A DNA stretch of 64,000 nucleotides from Bog-473 sp963737745 (GTDB taxonomy: Bacteria > Actinomycetota > Acidimicrobiia > Acidimicrobiales > RAAP-2): the NCBI GenBank assembly GCA_963737745.1, contig CAVTTR010000003.1, positions 161,812 through 225,811 on the forward strand, written 5' to 3'. A program made the translations under genes and the position numbers. The notes under the pieces are model-generated. The model saw nothing but the letters and a program-made list of their open reading frames with translations, ran no database searches and was not told the DNA's origin. Below, piece after piece: positions 29,659-38,151 of this stretch (its first letter is position 1; each line of letters opens with the position of its first letter).

Positions 29659-29991
29659 GATGATCGAACACCTTGTGGGCTCTCCGTTGGCTCAACAACC
29701 ACGTGATGCTTGTCTGGGGAGTCCAACGACTGGACCATGGTTATGGTAATCCTGCGAACGTTCACCAATGAGTCCGGCGTGTTAACGATTCCCTGGCCGC
29801 CTCACCATGCGGTGACCACTCCCCCCGTGGAGGTGGCCGCACGCCGCCACATTTCACTGTGTGCTCGCGGATTTTGATCAGAATTTTACGAAGTTCTGAC
29901 AGTACTCAGATATTTGACCATAAGACTGCCAACATGAACGAAGTGAGATGGGGACTTCAGAACGGTTCGCACTTCGCTAGGAAGAGGAATC
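29659..29991. other. Intergenic region between divergent genes
   Basis: About 330 bases between the divergent GcvT-like and small membrane protein genes. Lower GC than the genes in its right half. No tandem aptamer resembling a glycine riboswitch, no tRNA and no credible reading frame were seen. It presumably holds both promoters. Confidence 0.4.
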
Positions 29992-30219
29992 ATGTTGGTT
30001 TTCATTAGTTTTGCGTCGCTCGCCGTGGTCATCTGGGGAATCATCGACGTGGCACGACGTCCGGCTGTCATTCTCGCCCCTAAATGGAAGGCACTTTGGA
30101 TTGCCGGGATGCTCGGGGGATGGTTCCTCTTCGGGATCATCGGAGCAATAGTCTCGGTCTTCTATTTGGCCGGACCGCGCCGGCGATTGAACGCAGGCCG
30201 ATATTCCAATCGGTACTAG
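29992..30219 (+). CDS. PLDc_N-type small membrane protein
   Basis: 75 residues with two membrane helices: LVFISFASLAVVIWGIIDVA and ALWIAGMLGGWFLFGIIGAIVSVFYLAG, ending in a basic tail PRRRLNAGRY. The helix-loop-helix with a central W and the terminal aromatic G-R motif resemble the phospholipase D nuclease N-terminal (PLDc_N) domain often found alone in actinobacteria. AGGAAGAGGAATC before ATG 29992 is a good ribosome site. Function unknown. Confidence 0.75.
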   Translation: MLVFISFASLAVVIWGIIDVARRPAVILAPKWKALWIAGMLGGWFLFGIIGAIVSVFYLAGPRRRLNAGRYSNRY

Positions 30220-30323
30220 CGACGAACGAACGAACTTCGATTCGCCTTTCACCGGCAACGGACGAGCTACGCCGAAGTCACATTTGTCCCTCTTGTCGAT
30301 CGAGAGACGATCAGTCGATCGGA

Positions 30324-30851
30324 CTACGCGGACGTGGAGTCGACGTACGCCGTGTAGAGCTCGCGGGGCCAGTACCGGACGGCCGGCATGGCATCGGCTT
30401 CCACCAGTTCGCTTTTAATCCGGTCGTAGTCGTAGCAATTGAGTTCGTACTGGTTTCCCCATGGATCGGCAAAGTTGAAGGCCCAGCACATATCGAAATC
30501 CACAAGATCAGCGAGAATGAGACGCTCGCCGATCGGACTGTCGATGCCGTTGGGCAGTGATCGGGCAAAGGACATAAAGGTATCCGCATCCACGCTGAAG
30601 GCAACACCGGTCTGCTGAGGGATCATCGGGTGACCCTCTCCTGCCTCAAACAGCGCAAGCATCGTCTTCCCGCCATCGGCCGAGATCTGCAGCGGACCAC
30701 CCTCGAACCCCGTGGCCCAGAAATCATAAGCCTCGACGGGTTCGAATCCTAGATATTCCGAGTACCACGCGGCAGCTTCCACCCGATCGGGTACCCGGAC
30801 GTGCACGTGGTCTAGCCGACCCATTTTGAATCTTGAGCGTTCGGTCTCCAT
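30324..30851 (-). CDS. VOC-family glyoxalase/dioxygenase-like protein
   Basis: About 175 residues. LDHVHVRVPDRVEAAAWYSEYLGFEPVEAY begins the first beta-alpha module. LQISADGGKTMLALFEAG, TGVAFSVDADTFMSFARSLP and FNFADPWGNQYELNCYDYDRI form the rest, with likely metal ligands His (in DHVHV) and Glu (in QYELN). ATG 30851 was chosen for the GGGGGAA just upstream; ATG 30824 (MGRLDHVHV) is nine codons downstream and equally compatible with the fold. Confidence 0.82.
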   Translation of the reverse strand: METERSRFKMGRLDHVHVRVPDRVEAAAWYSEYLGFEPVEAYDFWATGFEGGPLQISADGGKTMLALFEAGEGHPMIPQQTGVAFSVDADTFMSFARSLPNGIDSPIGERLILADLVDFDMCWAFNFADPWGNQYELNCYDYDRIKSELVEADAMPAVRYWPRELYTAYVDSTSA

Positions 30852-31034
30852 TTCCCCCACCGTAGGTGCAGGCTGGAGCGGTCCGCGCGCCATTGCCCGT
30901 CGTCCGACGAGCAATCCGGGCCACGGAGTGGGGGCGAAAGGAGGGAGTTGACACGATTCTTCGTCCTCGTGCGGCTTTTTCAATCGCACTCTCAGGGACA
31001 GATTGGTACGGCGAACGTGGGGTAATCCTCAAGA

Positions 31035-31884
31035 GTGGCTCAGACCGAGGCGCGCGCCCGCCGCGCCATAACCGATGTCCAAGAGGATGCGGGCACTGTC
31101 GAACGCCGTCGTTGGTTCAAATTTCTCGCTCGGGTGGGACTCGGAGCCAGATCGATTATTTACCTATTGATCGCCTACCTCAGCGTCGATATCGCACTTC
31201 ACGGTCGATCCCCCGCTCCTGCTGACAGCAATGGCGCCCTCAGGGAGATAAGCCGCCAACCTGGGGGCCCAGCAACCCTGTTCGTGGTCGCCATTGGCCT
31301 GATGGGATACGCGCTGTGGCGGCTGGTAAGTGCGGTCGCCCCGGCCGATCTGCGAGAGCATGCGTGGGCAGAGCGGCTCGGATGGGGTGTCATGTGGCGC
31401 GATATATCTGGGTTTGTGCGCCCAGGCGGTCGCTATGGCAGTGGGCGCGGGCGACACGAATCGTGCGTCGTCGAATCCGAGCTCCATTGCTGCGAGCGTA
31501 TTGCGCTGGCCGGCAGGACCGCTATGCGTCGGCCTCTGCGCCGCTGGCTTCATCGCCGGCGGACTCGCTCTCCTTATTTGGGGATGGGTGCATGACTATG
31601 CCCGGGTGTTGGACCGACACCGCATGCCCAATTGGACGTACACCACCGCACGTGCGACAGGCATAATTGGCGACAGTGTCCGAGGGCTTCTGATCGTCCT
31701 CATTGGTGTTTACTTCGTCGTAAGCGCAGTCACAGACAATCCGAACAAGGTCAAGGGCCTGGATCAGGCGCTGCAAACGCTGGCGCAGAAGCCCTTCGGT
31801 GTGTGGCTGCTCAGCGTCGCCGCAGTGGGTCTCTTCTCTTTCGGTCTCTACTCGGCGTTCGAGGCGCGCTTTCGCCGCCTGTGA
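31035..31884 (+). CDS. DUF1206 membrane protein, one frameshift
   Basis: Polytopic membrane protein with repeated DUF1206 two-helix units. Unit 1: FLARVGLGARSIIYLLIAYLSV, with LFVVAIGLMGYALWRLVSAV. A one-base insertion near 31400 joins GWGVMW to AIYLGLCAQAVAMAV (unit 2), with GLCAAGFIAGGLALLIWGWV. Unit 3: RATGIIGDSVRGLLIVLIGV and WLLSVAAVGLFSFGLYSAFEARFRRL. The glycine-rich R-x-x-x-x-x-Y-L-L-I signature repeats three times. About 282 residues. Function unknown; common in actinobacteria and cyanobacteria. Followed after 51 bp by an esterase-like gene. Confidence 0.83.
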
Positions 31885-31935
31885 GAAACCGATAGGCCGA
31901 TAAGCCGGCTTGCCCCCAAAGCAAGGAGCCCGAAA

Positions 31936-32650
31936 ATGGATCATCAACCAGGCAATGTTGCGGGCCGTCCCGAAGCGACTCCGGAGTTGTCGAGTGGTCG
32001 CCCAATCGCGGGAGAGCTGATCACCAAGACGTTCGACTACGATGGGGGTCGGCTGGTCACGGTGTACTTTCCGCCGGCCCCACCCGAGGCGCTCGTGTTC
32101 GCCGCTGATGGTCAGGGCATTGCGAAATGGGGCGGGTTCCTCGAGGCCGCCGACGTGCCGTCCACGATGATCGTCGGCGTGCACGGCTTGATTGATGAGA
32201 CTCTTCGGCTCCAAGAGTACTCACCAGTTTTCGACGCAGAACGATTCGCCGCACATGAGAAGTTCTTCGTCGAGGACGTAGGCCAATGGGTGCGGTCGCG
32301 GCTCAAGGTGGCGCCGCCGATCGAACGCACGGCTGTTTTCGGTGTGTCAGCGGGTGGAGAGCTGGCGCTCGCCCTTGGTCTTCGGCATCCAGATGTGTAC
32401 GGTGCAGTCTTGTCCTGCTCCCCGGGAGCGGGTTACAAACCCGCTGATGTGATGCCAAGTCGGATCCCACGCACGTACCTCGTCGCCGGCACGTTGGAGC
32501 CGTTCTTTCTCCACAATGCGATCCGGTGGGCGGATGCACTGCGCGCTGGCCGGTGCGGATGTCGTCATGAGCGAGCGCGTCGCGTCGCACGGTCACGCTT
32601 TATGGCGAAGGGAGTTTCCCTTAATGGTGGCGTGGGCGTTTGGACCATGA
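31936..32650 (+). CDS. Alpha/beta-hydrolase of the esterase D/enterochelin-esterase type, one frameshift
   Basis: About 237 residues. The oxyanion strand is ALVFAADGQGIAKWGGFLEA, followed by STMIVGVHG. The nucleophile elbow is AVFGVSAGGELALALGLRHP (Ser), and YGAVLSCSPGAGYKP follows. A one-base insertion near 32553 (GGCCGG for GGCGG) breaks RWADALRAGG from ADVVMSERVASHGHALWRRE, which holds the catalytic His. The corrected frame ends WAFGP and TGA at 32648-32650. The uncorrected frame runs on to 32748 in sequence that does not look like protein. Cytoplasmic; no signal peptide. Confidence 0.8.
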
Positions 32651-32952
32651 GTCACCCCGCAGTTGGCGGACCAGGGGCACCCAGCACCTCGTGTCACCTG
32701 CGGAACGAGGTGGGGACTCTTCTCAGACCAAGGCAGGAATGGATGTAGCGAATGCCATCGTTGGGAGGCGTGTGGACAAACGCCCCGCAGTCTGAGCTGA
32801 TCCCGAGGTCACCCGTCTCCCCCCTCGCCCCAGAGGGTCGAGGGGTGGTAACACGAGGCCGCGTCGTATGGCTACCCACCTCGACAGCTCACCACCGTTG
32901 AGCCACACTCAACCGATCGACGGCTTCACATGCCCTGGGAGGTTCGGGTGAG

Positions 32953-35472
32953 ATGAGACCCACATTCGGGGTCGCCTGGTACCGCTTCCAGGGAACTTTT
33001 CATCGCCGGCGGGGTGGCTACCTGGCGATTGTCCTACTTATCGGGCTCGTCGGTGGAATCGCCATGGGGGCGATTGCTGGGGCCCGGCGGACCGAGTCGT
33101 CGTACCCGACATTTCTGGCTGGCACCAACCCATCGGATCTCCTCGTGCAGCCGACTACCGCTGTGTCCTGTGAATCGGGCTTCATCACCCAGATCGCCCG
33201 GCTGCCTCACGTCAGACGGGTCGCTTGCGCAGCTGCCTACAACGGGGCCACCCTCACCGCGACTGGCGGTATTCGTGACGTCCTGCTCGCTCAGGTAGAA
33301 CTGATCGCCAGCCAGGACGGAGAATATGGGCGGCAGGACCAGGTGACCATCACCGCAGGGCGAGATGCCGATCCCTCGCGTGCCGATGAAATAGTTGCCA
33401 CTCCGACCGCGGCTGCCTTTTTGGGTCTGCACGTTGGCTCGAAGGTAAACATCGGCATTTGGACAGCGACCCAACACACCCTCACCCCTCACCGGATCAT
33501 TCATGTCACATTGGTGGGAGTGGGTGTGTTCAACACCCAAGTCATACAAGATGACATCGACCGCGGCAACACCGGCTTCCTTCTCGGCACGCCGGCACTG
33601 GCCCACGAGCTTGATCCCTGTTGCCAGTCCGGTACTTATGACGGAATTCAAATCACGGGGGGAAGCCGGTATGACGACTCCGTGGAGCACGAGTACGCGC
33701 ATCTGCTCACGACGAGCTCCTTCACTGCCTCGGGTGGGACACAGCAACTTCAGGTCTACAACACCTCCACGATCGAATCGGAGGCTCAACGAGCCATCCG
33801 ACCAGAGGCCGTTGCCCTCGGGGCGTTCGGTGTCATCGCCGCTCTGGCCGCCCTTCTCATTGGTTTACAACTTGTCTCCCGACAACTACGGGCCAATATC
33901 GGGGAGATCTCGGTAATGCGGGCAGTGGGGGCCGGGCCAACGATCACCTCGAGTGATGGCCTGCTCGGAACCGTGGGTGCAATCGTCGTCGGATCGTTGA
34001 TCGCGGCGGCACTCGCCGTCTTCCTCTCTCCGCTGGCTCCGTTTGGACCGGTTCGCTCCGTTGTCCCGTCCGGCGTCGACGTTGACTGGACGGTCCTCGG
34101 TCTCGGGGTCCTGGCTCTCGTTCTCGTGGTGGGGGGATGGGCAATAATCATCGGCTATCAGCTGGCACCACATCGCCTCGGTGCCCACAGACCGGTGAAC
34201 GAAGGCAGATCGCGCCTCGTCCAACTCGCTCTGGCCTCGGGCCTGCCCGTGTCCGGCGTCGCAGGACTTCGATTCGCCTTCGAGAGTGGACACGGACGCA
34301 GTACGGTCCCGGCCCGCTCGGTGATCGTCGGAGCGGTTCTGGCCCTCACCGTCGTCGTTGCCACACTGACCTTCGGGGCCAGCCTCAATACGCTGATCTC
34401 TCATCCAAATCTGTATGGATGGAATTTCGACTACGCCTACTATTCGACCGACGGGTATGGACCGGTCCCGACGGCAATCGTGCATCCCCTACTGTCCCGA
34501 GATCACACGGTGGCCACCACGACCGGGGCTTACTTCGGGACGGTGCAGATCCAAGGCCAGGTCGTGCCCGTTCTCGCAGAGTCAGCGCACGCGGCGATCA
34601 CCCCTCCCGTCCTCACCGGCTACCGCATCGACGGCAGAGGTCAGATCGTCCTCGGTTCGGCGACTCTCGCACAACTCCACAAGAAACTTGGCGACACCGT
34701 GGTCGTGCAAGGAGACGGGATCCCAAAGGCCCGACTGGTCATCGTCGGTACTGCAACTCTCCCCACCATTGGTACGGTCCTCGGAGTCCATCCGACGATG
34801 ACCACCGGAGCGGTGATACCGACTTCGGTGGTTCCGACGGCCTTGCTCAACCAATTCGGACCTGATTCGGGACCTAACGCGGTGTTCATCCGCATTCGCC
34901 CGGGAGCGAATCCAGCTGCCGCCAAACGGGCTCTGGCCAAAATAGCGAAGGAGGGTCTGCGCGAGTTCCTCACACCACAGGTGATCGCCGCAGAGGGCCC
35001 CAATGCTGCCGGCGCTACTCTCCAACTCCTGAGCGCACAACGACCAGCGGAAATCGTGAATTACCGGGCCATGGGCACCATGCCGGCGTTCCTCGCTGGC
35101 GGATTGGCCGTGGGAGCATTAGCGGCACTCGCGCTTACCCTGGCGGCGTCGGTGAAGCAGCGCCGACGCGAATTGGCTCTGTTGAAGTCATTCGGGCTTA
35201 CCCGGCGGCAGCTGGCTGCCGCGGTTGCTTGGCAGTCGACGGTCGTTGTCTTCGTGGGTCTGGTCATCGGCGTACCGCTGGGCATCGTTGTCGGGCGGCT
35301 ACTCTGGGGCCTCTTTGCTCACCAGCTCTCGGCGGTCGTCGACTCAACGATCCCTGCCGTCGTGATCATTTTGGTTGCCATAGGAGCGCTAGTGATCGCC
35401 AACCTGGTCGCCGCATGGCCAGGACGCAATGCTGCCCGAACGTCGACGGCACTCGTCCTCAGATCCGAGTAA
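32953..35472 (+). CDS. Large FtsX-like ABC transporter permease, intact, no adjacent ATPase
   Basis: 839 residues with the two-core FtsX layout. First helix in YLAIVLLIGLVGGIAMGAIAGARR; an extracellular domain with Cys pairs (about 45-260); core 1 ALGAFGVIAALAALLIGLQL with EISVMRAVGAGPTI. A helix pair near 370-410 and a second first-helix-like segment SVIVGAVLALTVVVATLTFG follow. Core 2 is FLAGGLAVGALAALALTLAA, with RRRELALLKSFGLTRRQLAAAV. GGGAGG precedes ATG 32953. The closest relative in this window is the wrecked copy at 45.5-48 kb. An ATPase must come from elsewhere, possibly the PadR-linked one. Confidence 0.88.
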   Translation: MRPTFGVAWYRFQGTFHRRRGGYLAIVLLIGLVGGIAMGAIAGARRTESSYPTFLAGTNPSDLLVQPTTAVSCESGFITQIARLPHVRRVACAAAYNGATLTATGGIRDVLLAQVELIASQDGEYGRQDQVTITAGRDADPSRADEIVATPTAAAFLGLHVGSKVNIGIWTATQHTLTPHRIIHVTLVGVGVFNTQVIQDDIDRGNTGFLLGTPALAHELDPCCQSGTYDGIQITGGSRYDDSVEHEYAHLLTTSSFTASGGTQQLQVYNTSTIESEAQRAIRPEAVALGAFGVIAALAALLIGLQLVSRQLRANIGEISVMRAVGAGPTITSSDGLLGTVGAIVVGSLIAAALAVFLSPLAPFGPVRSVVPSGVDVDWTVLGLGVLALVLVVGGWAIIIGYQLAPHRLGAHRPVNEGRSRLVQLALASGLPVSGVAGLRFAFESGHGRSTVPARSVIVGAVLALTVVVATLTFGASLNTLISHPNLYGWNFDYAYYSTDGYGPVPTAIVHPLLSRDHTVATTTGAYFGTVQIQGQVVPVLAESAHAAITPPVLTGYRIDGRGQIVLGSATLAQLHKKLGDTVVVQGDGIPKARLVIVGTATLPTIGTVLGVHPTMTTGAVIPTSVVPTALLNQFGPDSGPNAVFIRIRPGANPAAAKRALAKIAKEGLREFLTPQVIAAEGPNAAGATLQLLSAQRPAEIVNYRAMGTMPAFLAGGLAVGALAALALTLAASVKQRRRELALLKSFGLTRRQLAAAVAWQSTVVVFVGLVIGVPLGIVVGRLLWGLFAHQLSAVVDSTIPAVVIILVAIGALVIANLVAAWPGRNAARTSTALVLRSE

Positions 35473-35758
35473 AGCGCTCAGGACTTTGCCGGAGCGGGTG
35501 CACCACGATCTCGCTGCGACAGATCGTCCTATCGGGAGGGCGCACTATGCCGCAGTAGGTCGAAGGAACCTATGCGTATTAGATTGCGGACATCCACCGA
35601 ATCGGCGCCGCCGAAGGTATGGCGACGCAGAGACCAGCTGGCCGATCTTCCATAGTTGTGCCTGATCGTTCAACGACAAACTGAGACGACAATTCTGGTC
35701 ACGACGGCACGATCGTGACTCGGCATTGCCGCGAAAACCGCAAGGAATAGAAAGAGCC

Positions 35759-36541
35759 ATGACATCACTTACCAATCGCACGATCACAAACCTCCGTGAT
35801 CTTCACGATGAGCTAGCAGGTCTCGTCCCGACTCTCACCGAGGACCAGCTGAATGGACAATCAGGCGCGTCTGAGTGGACCGTTGCCCAAGTTCTATCTC
35901 ATCTGGGCAGCGGATCCGAGATTTCTCTGGCGAGCTATCAAGCTGCTTTGACGGGCACACCCGCACCCGGGGGCGAATTCAATCAAACCATCTGGGACCG
36001 TTGGAATGCCATGGATCCCCAAGATCAGGCCCTCGGCTTTCTGGATCACGACGAGACATTGGTCGAGACACTGGAGGCTCTGACGCCAGAGCAGCGCGAC
36101 AACCTAAGCGTCAGCCTTGGATTTCTCCCCGAACCACTCGGGATCTCCACCATTTCCGGCATGCGCCTGAACGAGGTGGCGTTGCACGGCTGGGATGTCC
36201 GCGTCGCGGTCGATCCCAACGCAGCCTTGAGTGAGGAATCCGCCGAGATACTGATGGAACAGTTCACCGGAGGTATGAGCTTCATGCTCGGCTTCCTCGG
36301 CAAGGCCGAGACCCTCGGTGAGACGACGGTCGTCGATGCCCACGGCCGCGGGTTACTCATTTCCGACAATGTGCGCCTCCTACCCAACGCTGAGAACGCC
36401 ACTGCCAACTTCGTTGGACCGCTCGAGGCGTTCGTCCGGCTCATCGGCGGTCGGCTCACGCCCACTCGCACACCAGCCAACGTGAGCGTCCTCGGTAACG
36501 TCAACCTCGAGGATCTACGCCGGGTCTTCCCGGGTTTTTGA
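35759..36541 (+). CDS. Mycothiol-dependent maleylpyruvate isomerase-like (DinB-fold) protein
   Basis: 260 residues. The N-terminal DinB/MDMPI domain begins LRDLHDELAGLVPTLTEDQL, then SEWTVAQVLSHLGSGSEISL (first His metal ligand) and MRLNEVALHGWDVRVAVDP (second His motif). The C-terminal part (LLISDNVRLLPNAENATANF...LGNVNLEDLRRVFPGF) resembles the family's SCP-like tail. Start ATG 35759 gives the usual N-terminus. Substrate unknown; most relatives are uncharacterised mycothiol-linked enzymes. Upstream (35473-35758) no gene was seen. Confidence 0.83.
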   Translation: MTSLTNRTITNLRDLHDELAGLVPTLTEDQLNGQSGASEWTVAQVLSHLGSGSEISLASYQAALTGTPAPGGEFNQTIWDRWNAMDPQDQALGFLDHDETLVETLEALTPEQRDNLSVSLGFLPEPLGISTISGMRLNEVALHGWDVRVAVDPNAALSEESAEILMEQFTGGMSFMLGFLGKAETLGETTVVDAHGRGLLISDNVRLLPNAENATANFVGPLEAFVRLIGGRLTPTRTPANVSVLGNVNLEDLRRVFPGF

Positions 36542-36784
36542 CCACAGTTCGACTCGATTTCGGGCCAACCCTCTTACTCGTTGGGTCCGAGGCACCACGT
36601 AACTCGCGCTGGTATCTCGAGTGACAAGCAAAGCCACTTCGATGCACGTTTGCCCCCAAAAGCGGGTATGACCAGGCCGCATGTCGATCACCTTCGTCGG
36701 AAGGAGCCCTAACTGACCGTCTCCCCTTATAGAGCAAGTAAGCCCGCCGATTGCTGCGGACGTGAAACCCGGAGAGAGAGGCTC

Positions 36785-36833
36785 TGGACAGAGACCCTAT
36801 ATTCGGTATAATACTGAGTATGCTACTAAGTAG
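36785..36833 (+). promoter_or_regulatory. Promoter with two tandem perfect palindromes upstream of padR
   Basis: TGGACA (36785-36790), 16 bp, TATAAT (36807-36812) form a strong promoter. Overlapping and following the -10 are two perfect 11-bp palindromes, ATACTGAGTAT (36811-36821) and CTACTAAGTAG (36823-36833), spaced 12 bp centre to centre. The shared core TACT-N-AGTA fits a PadR-type operator. Autorepression is inferred. Confidence 0.72.
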
Positions 36834-36842
36834 ATATATCCC

Positions 36843-37425
36843 ATGAGCGTCAAATACGCACTGCTGGCCCTCCTTAGCGAGGGTCCTAAGTACGGGCTGC
36901 AGCTCCGACAGGAATTCGAGGAGCGCACCGGTGAGGTTTGGCCGCTCAACGTTGGGCAGGTCTACACGACGCTCCAGCGCTTGGAGCGAGACGGCCTGGT
37001 CGAGTCGGACGACACTCCTGACAACGGAGCCCAGAAGGACTTCCGGATCACGGCCGAGGGCCACATCGAACTGGACCAGTGGTTACGAACACCTCCCGAT
37101 CTGAGCGCACCGCCTCGAGACGAACTGGTCGTGAAGGTTCTGGTGGCCATCCGCGTTCCGGGAGTGGACGTGCGCGATGTCATTCAGACTCACCGGCGCT
37201 ATCTGATCGAACTCATGCAGCAATGGACGCATCTGAAGGAAGACGAGTCCAGATTCGATCTGAGCTTCGCCCTGGTAGTCGACGCCGAGATCTACCGCCT
37301 CGATTCGGTGGTGCGCTGGCTCGACGCTGCCGACGGGCGCCTCAAGCGCTCCGGAATTCGACTCCCCTCCGGCCACTGCGCCGGCCCTACCCAAGACGCG
37401 GAAGCGTGCGGAGGCCCCCCGATGA
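36843..37425 (+). CDS. PadR-family transcriptional regulator
   Basis: Winged-helix repressor: MSVKYALLALLSEGPKYGLQ, then FEERTGEVWPLNVGQVYTTLQRLERDGLVES and the wing GAQKDFRITAEGHIELDQW. The C-terminal effector domain ends near VVRWLDAADGRLKRSGIRLP. The ungapped reading runs straight into the ATPase. A one-base insertion near 37370 would instead give the end TAPALPKTRKRAEAPR and a TGA at 37423-37425, overlapping the ATPase ATG (ATGA), as in typical coupled genes. No Shine-Dalgarno is visible before ATG 36843. It probably represses its own operon through the tandem palindromes. Confidence 0.87.
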
Positions 37426-38151
37426 GCTACCTCGAAATGCAGCACATCTCGAAGATCTATGGCGAAGGAGAATCCGAAGTGCACGCCCTGCGGGACATCA
37501 ACCTGTCGGTGGATCCTGGTGCGCTCATCGCCGTAATGGGCCCGAGTGGCTCGGGGAAGTCAACGCTTTTGACCATCGCCGGCAGCCTCGAGGAGCGCGT
37601 CAAACGGCGAGGTATACGTGGACGGGGTGGGGCTGTCGCGCATGTCTCGCGATGCCAAGGCCCGGTTGCGGCGCCGCTCTATTGGATTCGTCTTCCAGGA
37701 CTTCAACCTGCTGCCCGGCCTCACGGCGGCGGAGAACGTTGCGCTGCCCTTGGAGCTCGACGGGCTGTCGGCCCGCAAGGCCCACGCGGTTGGAATGGAG
37801 GCGCTGGAGGAACTTGGCCTGGCCGACCGGGCCGATCACTTCCCCGATCAGCTCTCAGGTGGAGAGCGCCAGCGGGTGTCAATCGCCCGGGCTGTGGTCG
37901 GGGAGCGCAAACTGCTACTGGCTGACGAGCCTTCGGGCGCCCTTGACTCAACTAACGGTGAGGCGGTCATGCGCCTGGTGCTGGCGGCCTGCCGGCGTGG
38001 CGTGGCCGCAGTGGTGGTGACGCACGACGCGCAACTGGCATCGTGGGCCGACCGGGTTCTCTTTATCCGGGACGGCCAGATGGTGGATCAGACCAGCGGA
38101 GGGGCGGGACCTGAGTCATTGTTGACCTCGAGCGCACCGACGCCGTCGTGA
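37422..38151 (+). CDS. MacB/LolD-type ABC transporter ATP-binding protein, one frameshift
   Basis: ATPase partner of the next gene. MSYLEMQHISKIYGEGESEV, Walker A MGPSGSGKSTLL, then a one-base insertion near 37590 (GAGCGCGTCAAACGG) that separates GSLEE from ASNGEVYVDGVGLSRMS. The Q-loop GFVFQDFNLLPGL, signature LSGGERQRVSIARAV, Walker B LLLADEPSGALDS and switch VVVTHDAQLASWADR follow. About 242 residues. Its stop overlaps the permease GTG by four bases (GTGA). Confidence 0.9.

Noticed and set aside
29659..29991. Possible glycine riboswitch upstream of the GcvT-like gene
   Set aside because: No tandem aptamer-like conserved cores or paired stems could be matched by eye.
36843..37925. Apparent PadR-ABC ATPase fusion in one frame
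   Set aside because: One base removed near 37370 gives PadR a stop that overlaps the ATPase ATG as ATGA, and the ATPase half is itself frameshifted. Two coupled genes with a sequencing insertion is simpler than a regulator-ATPase fusion.
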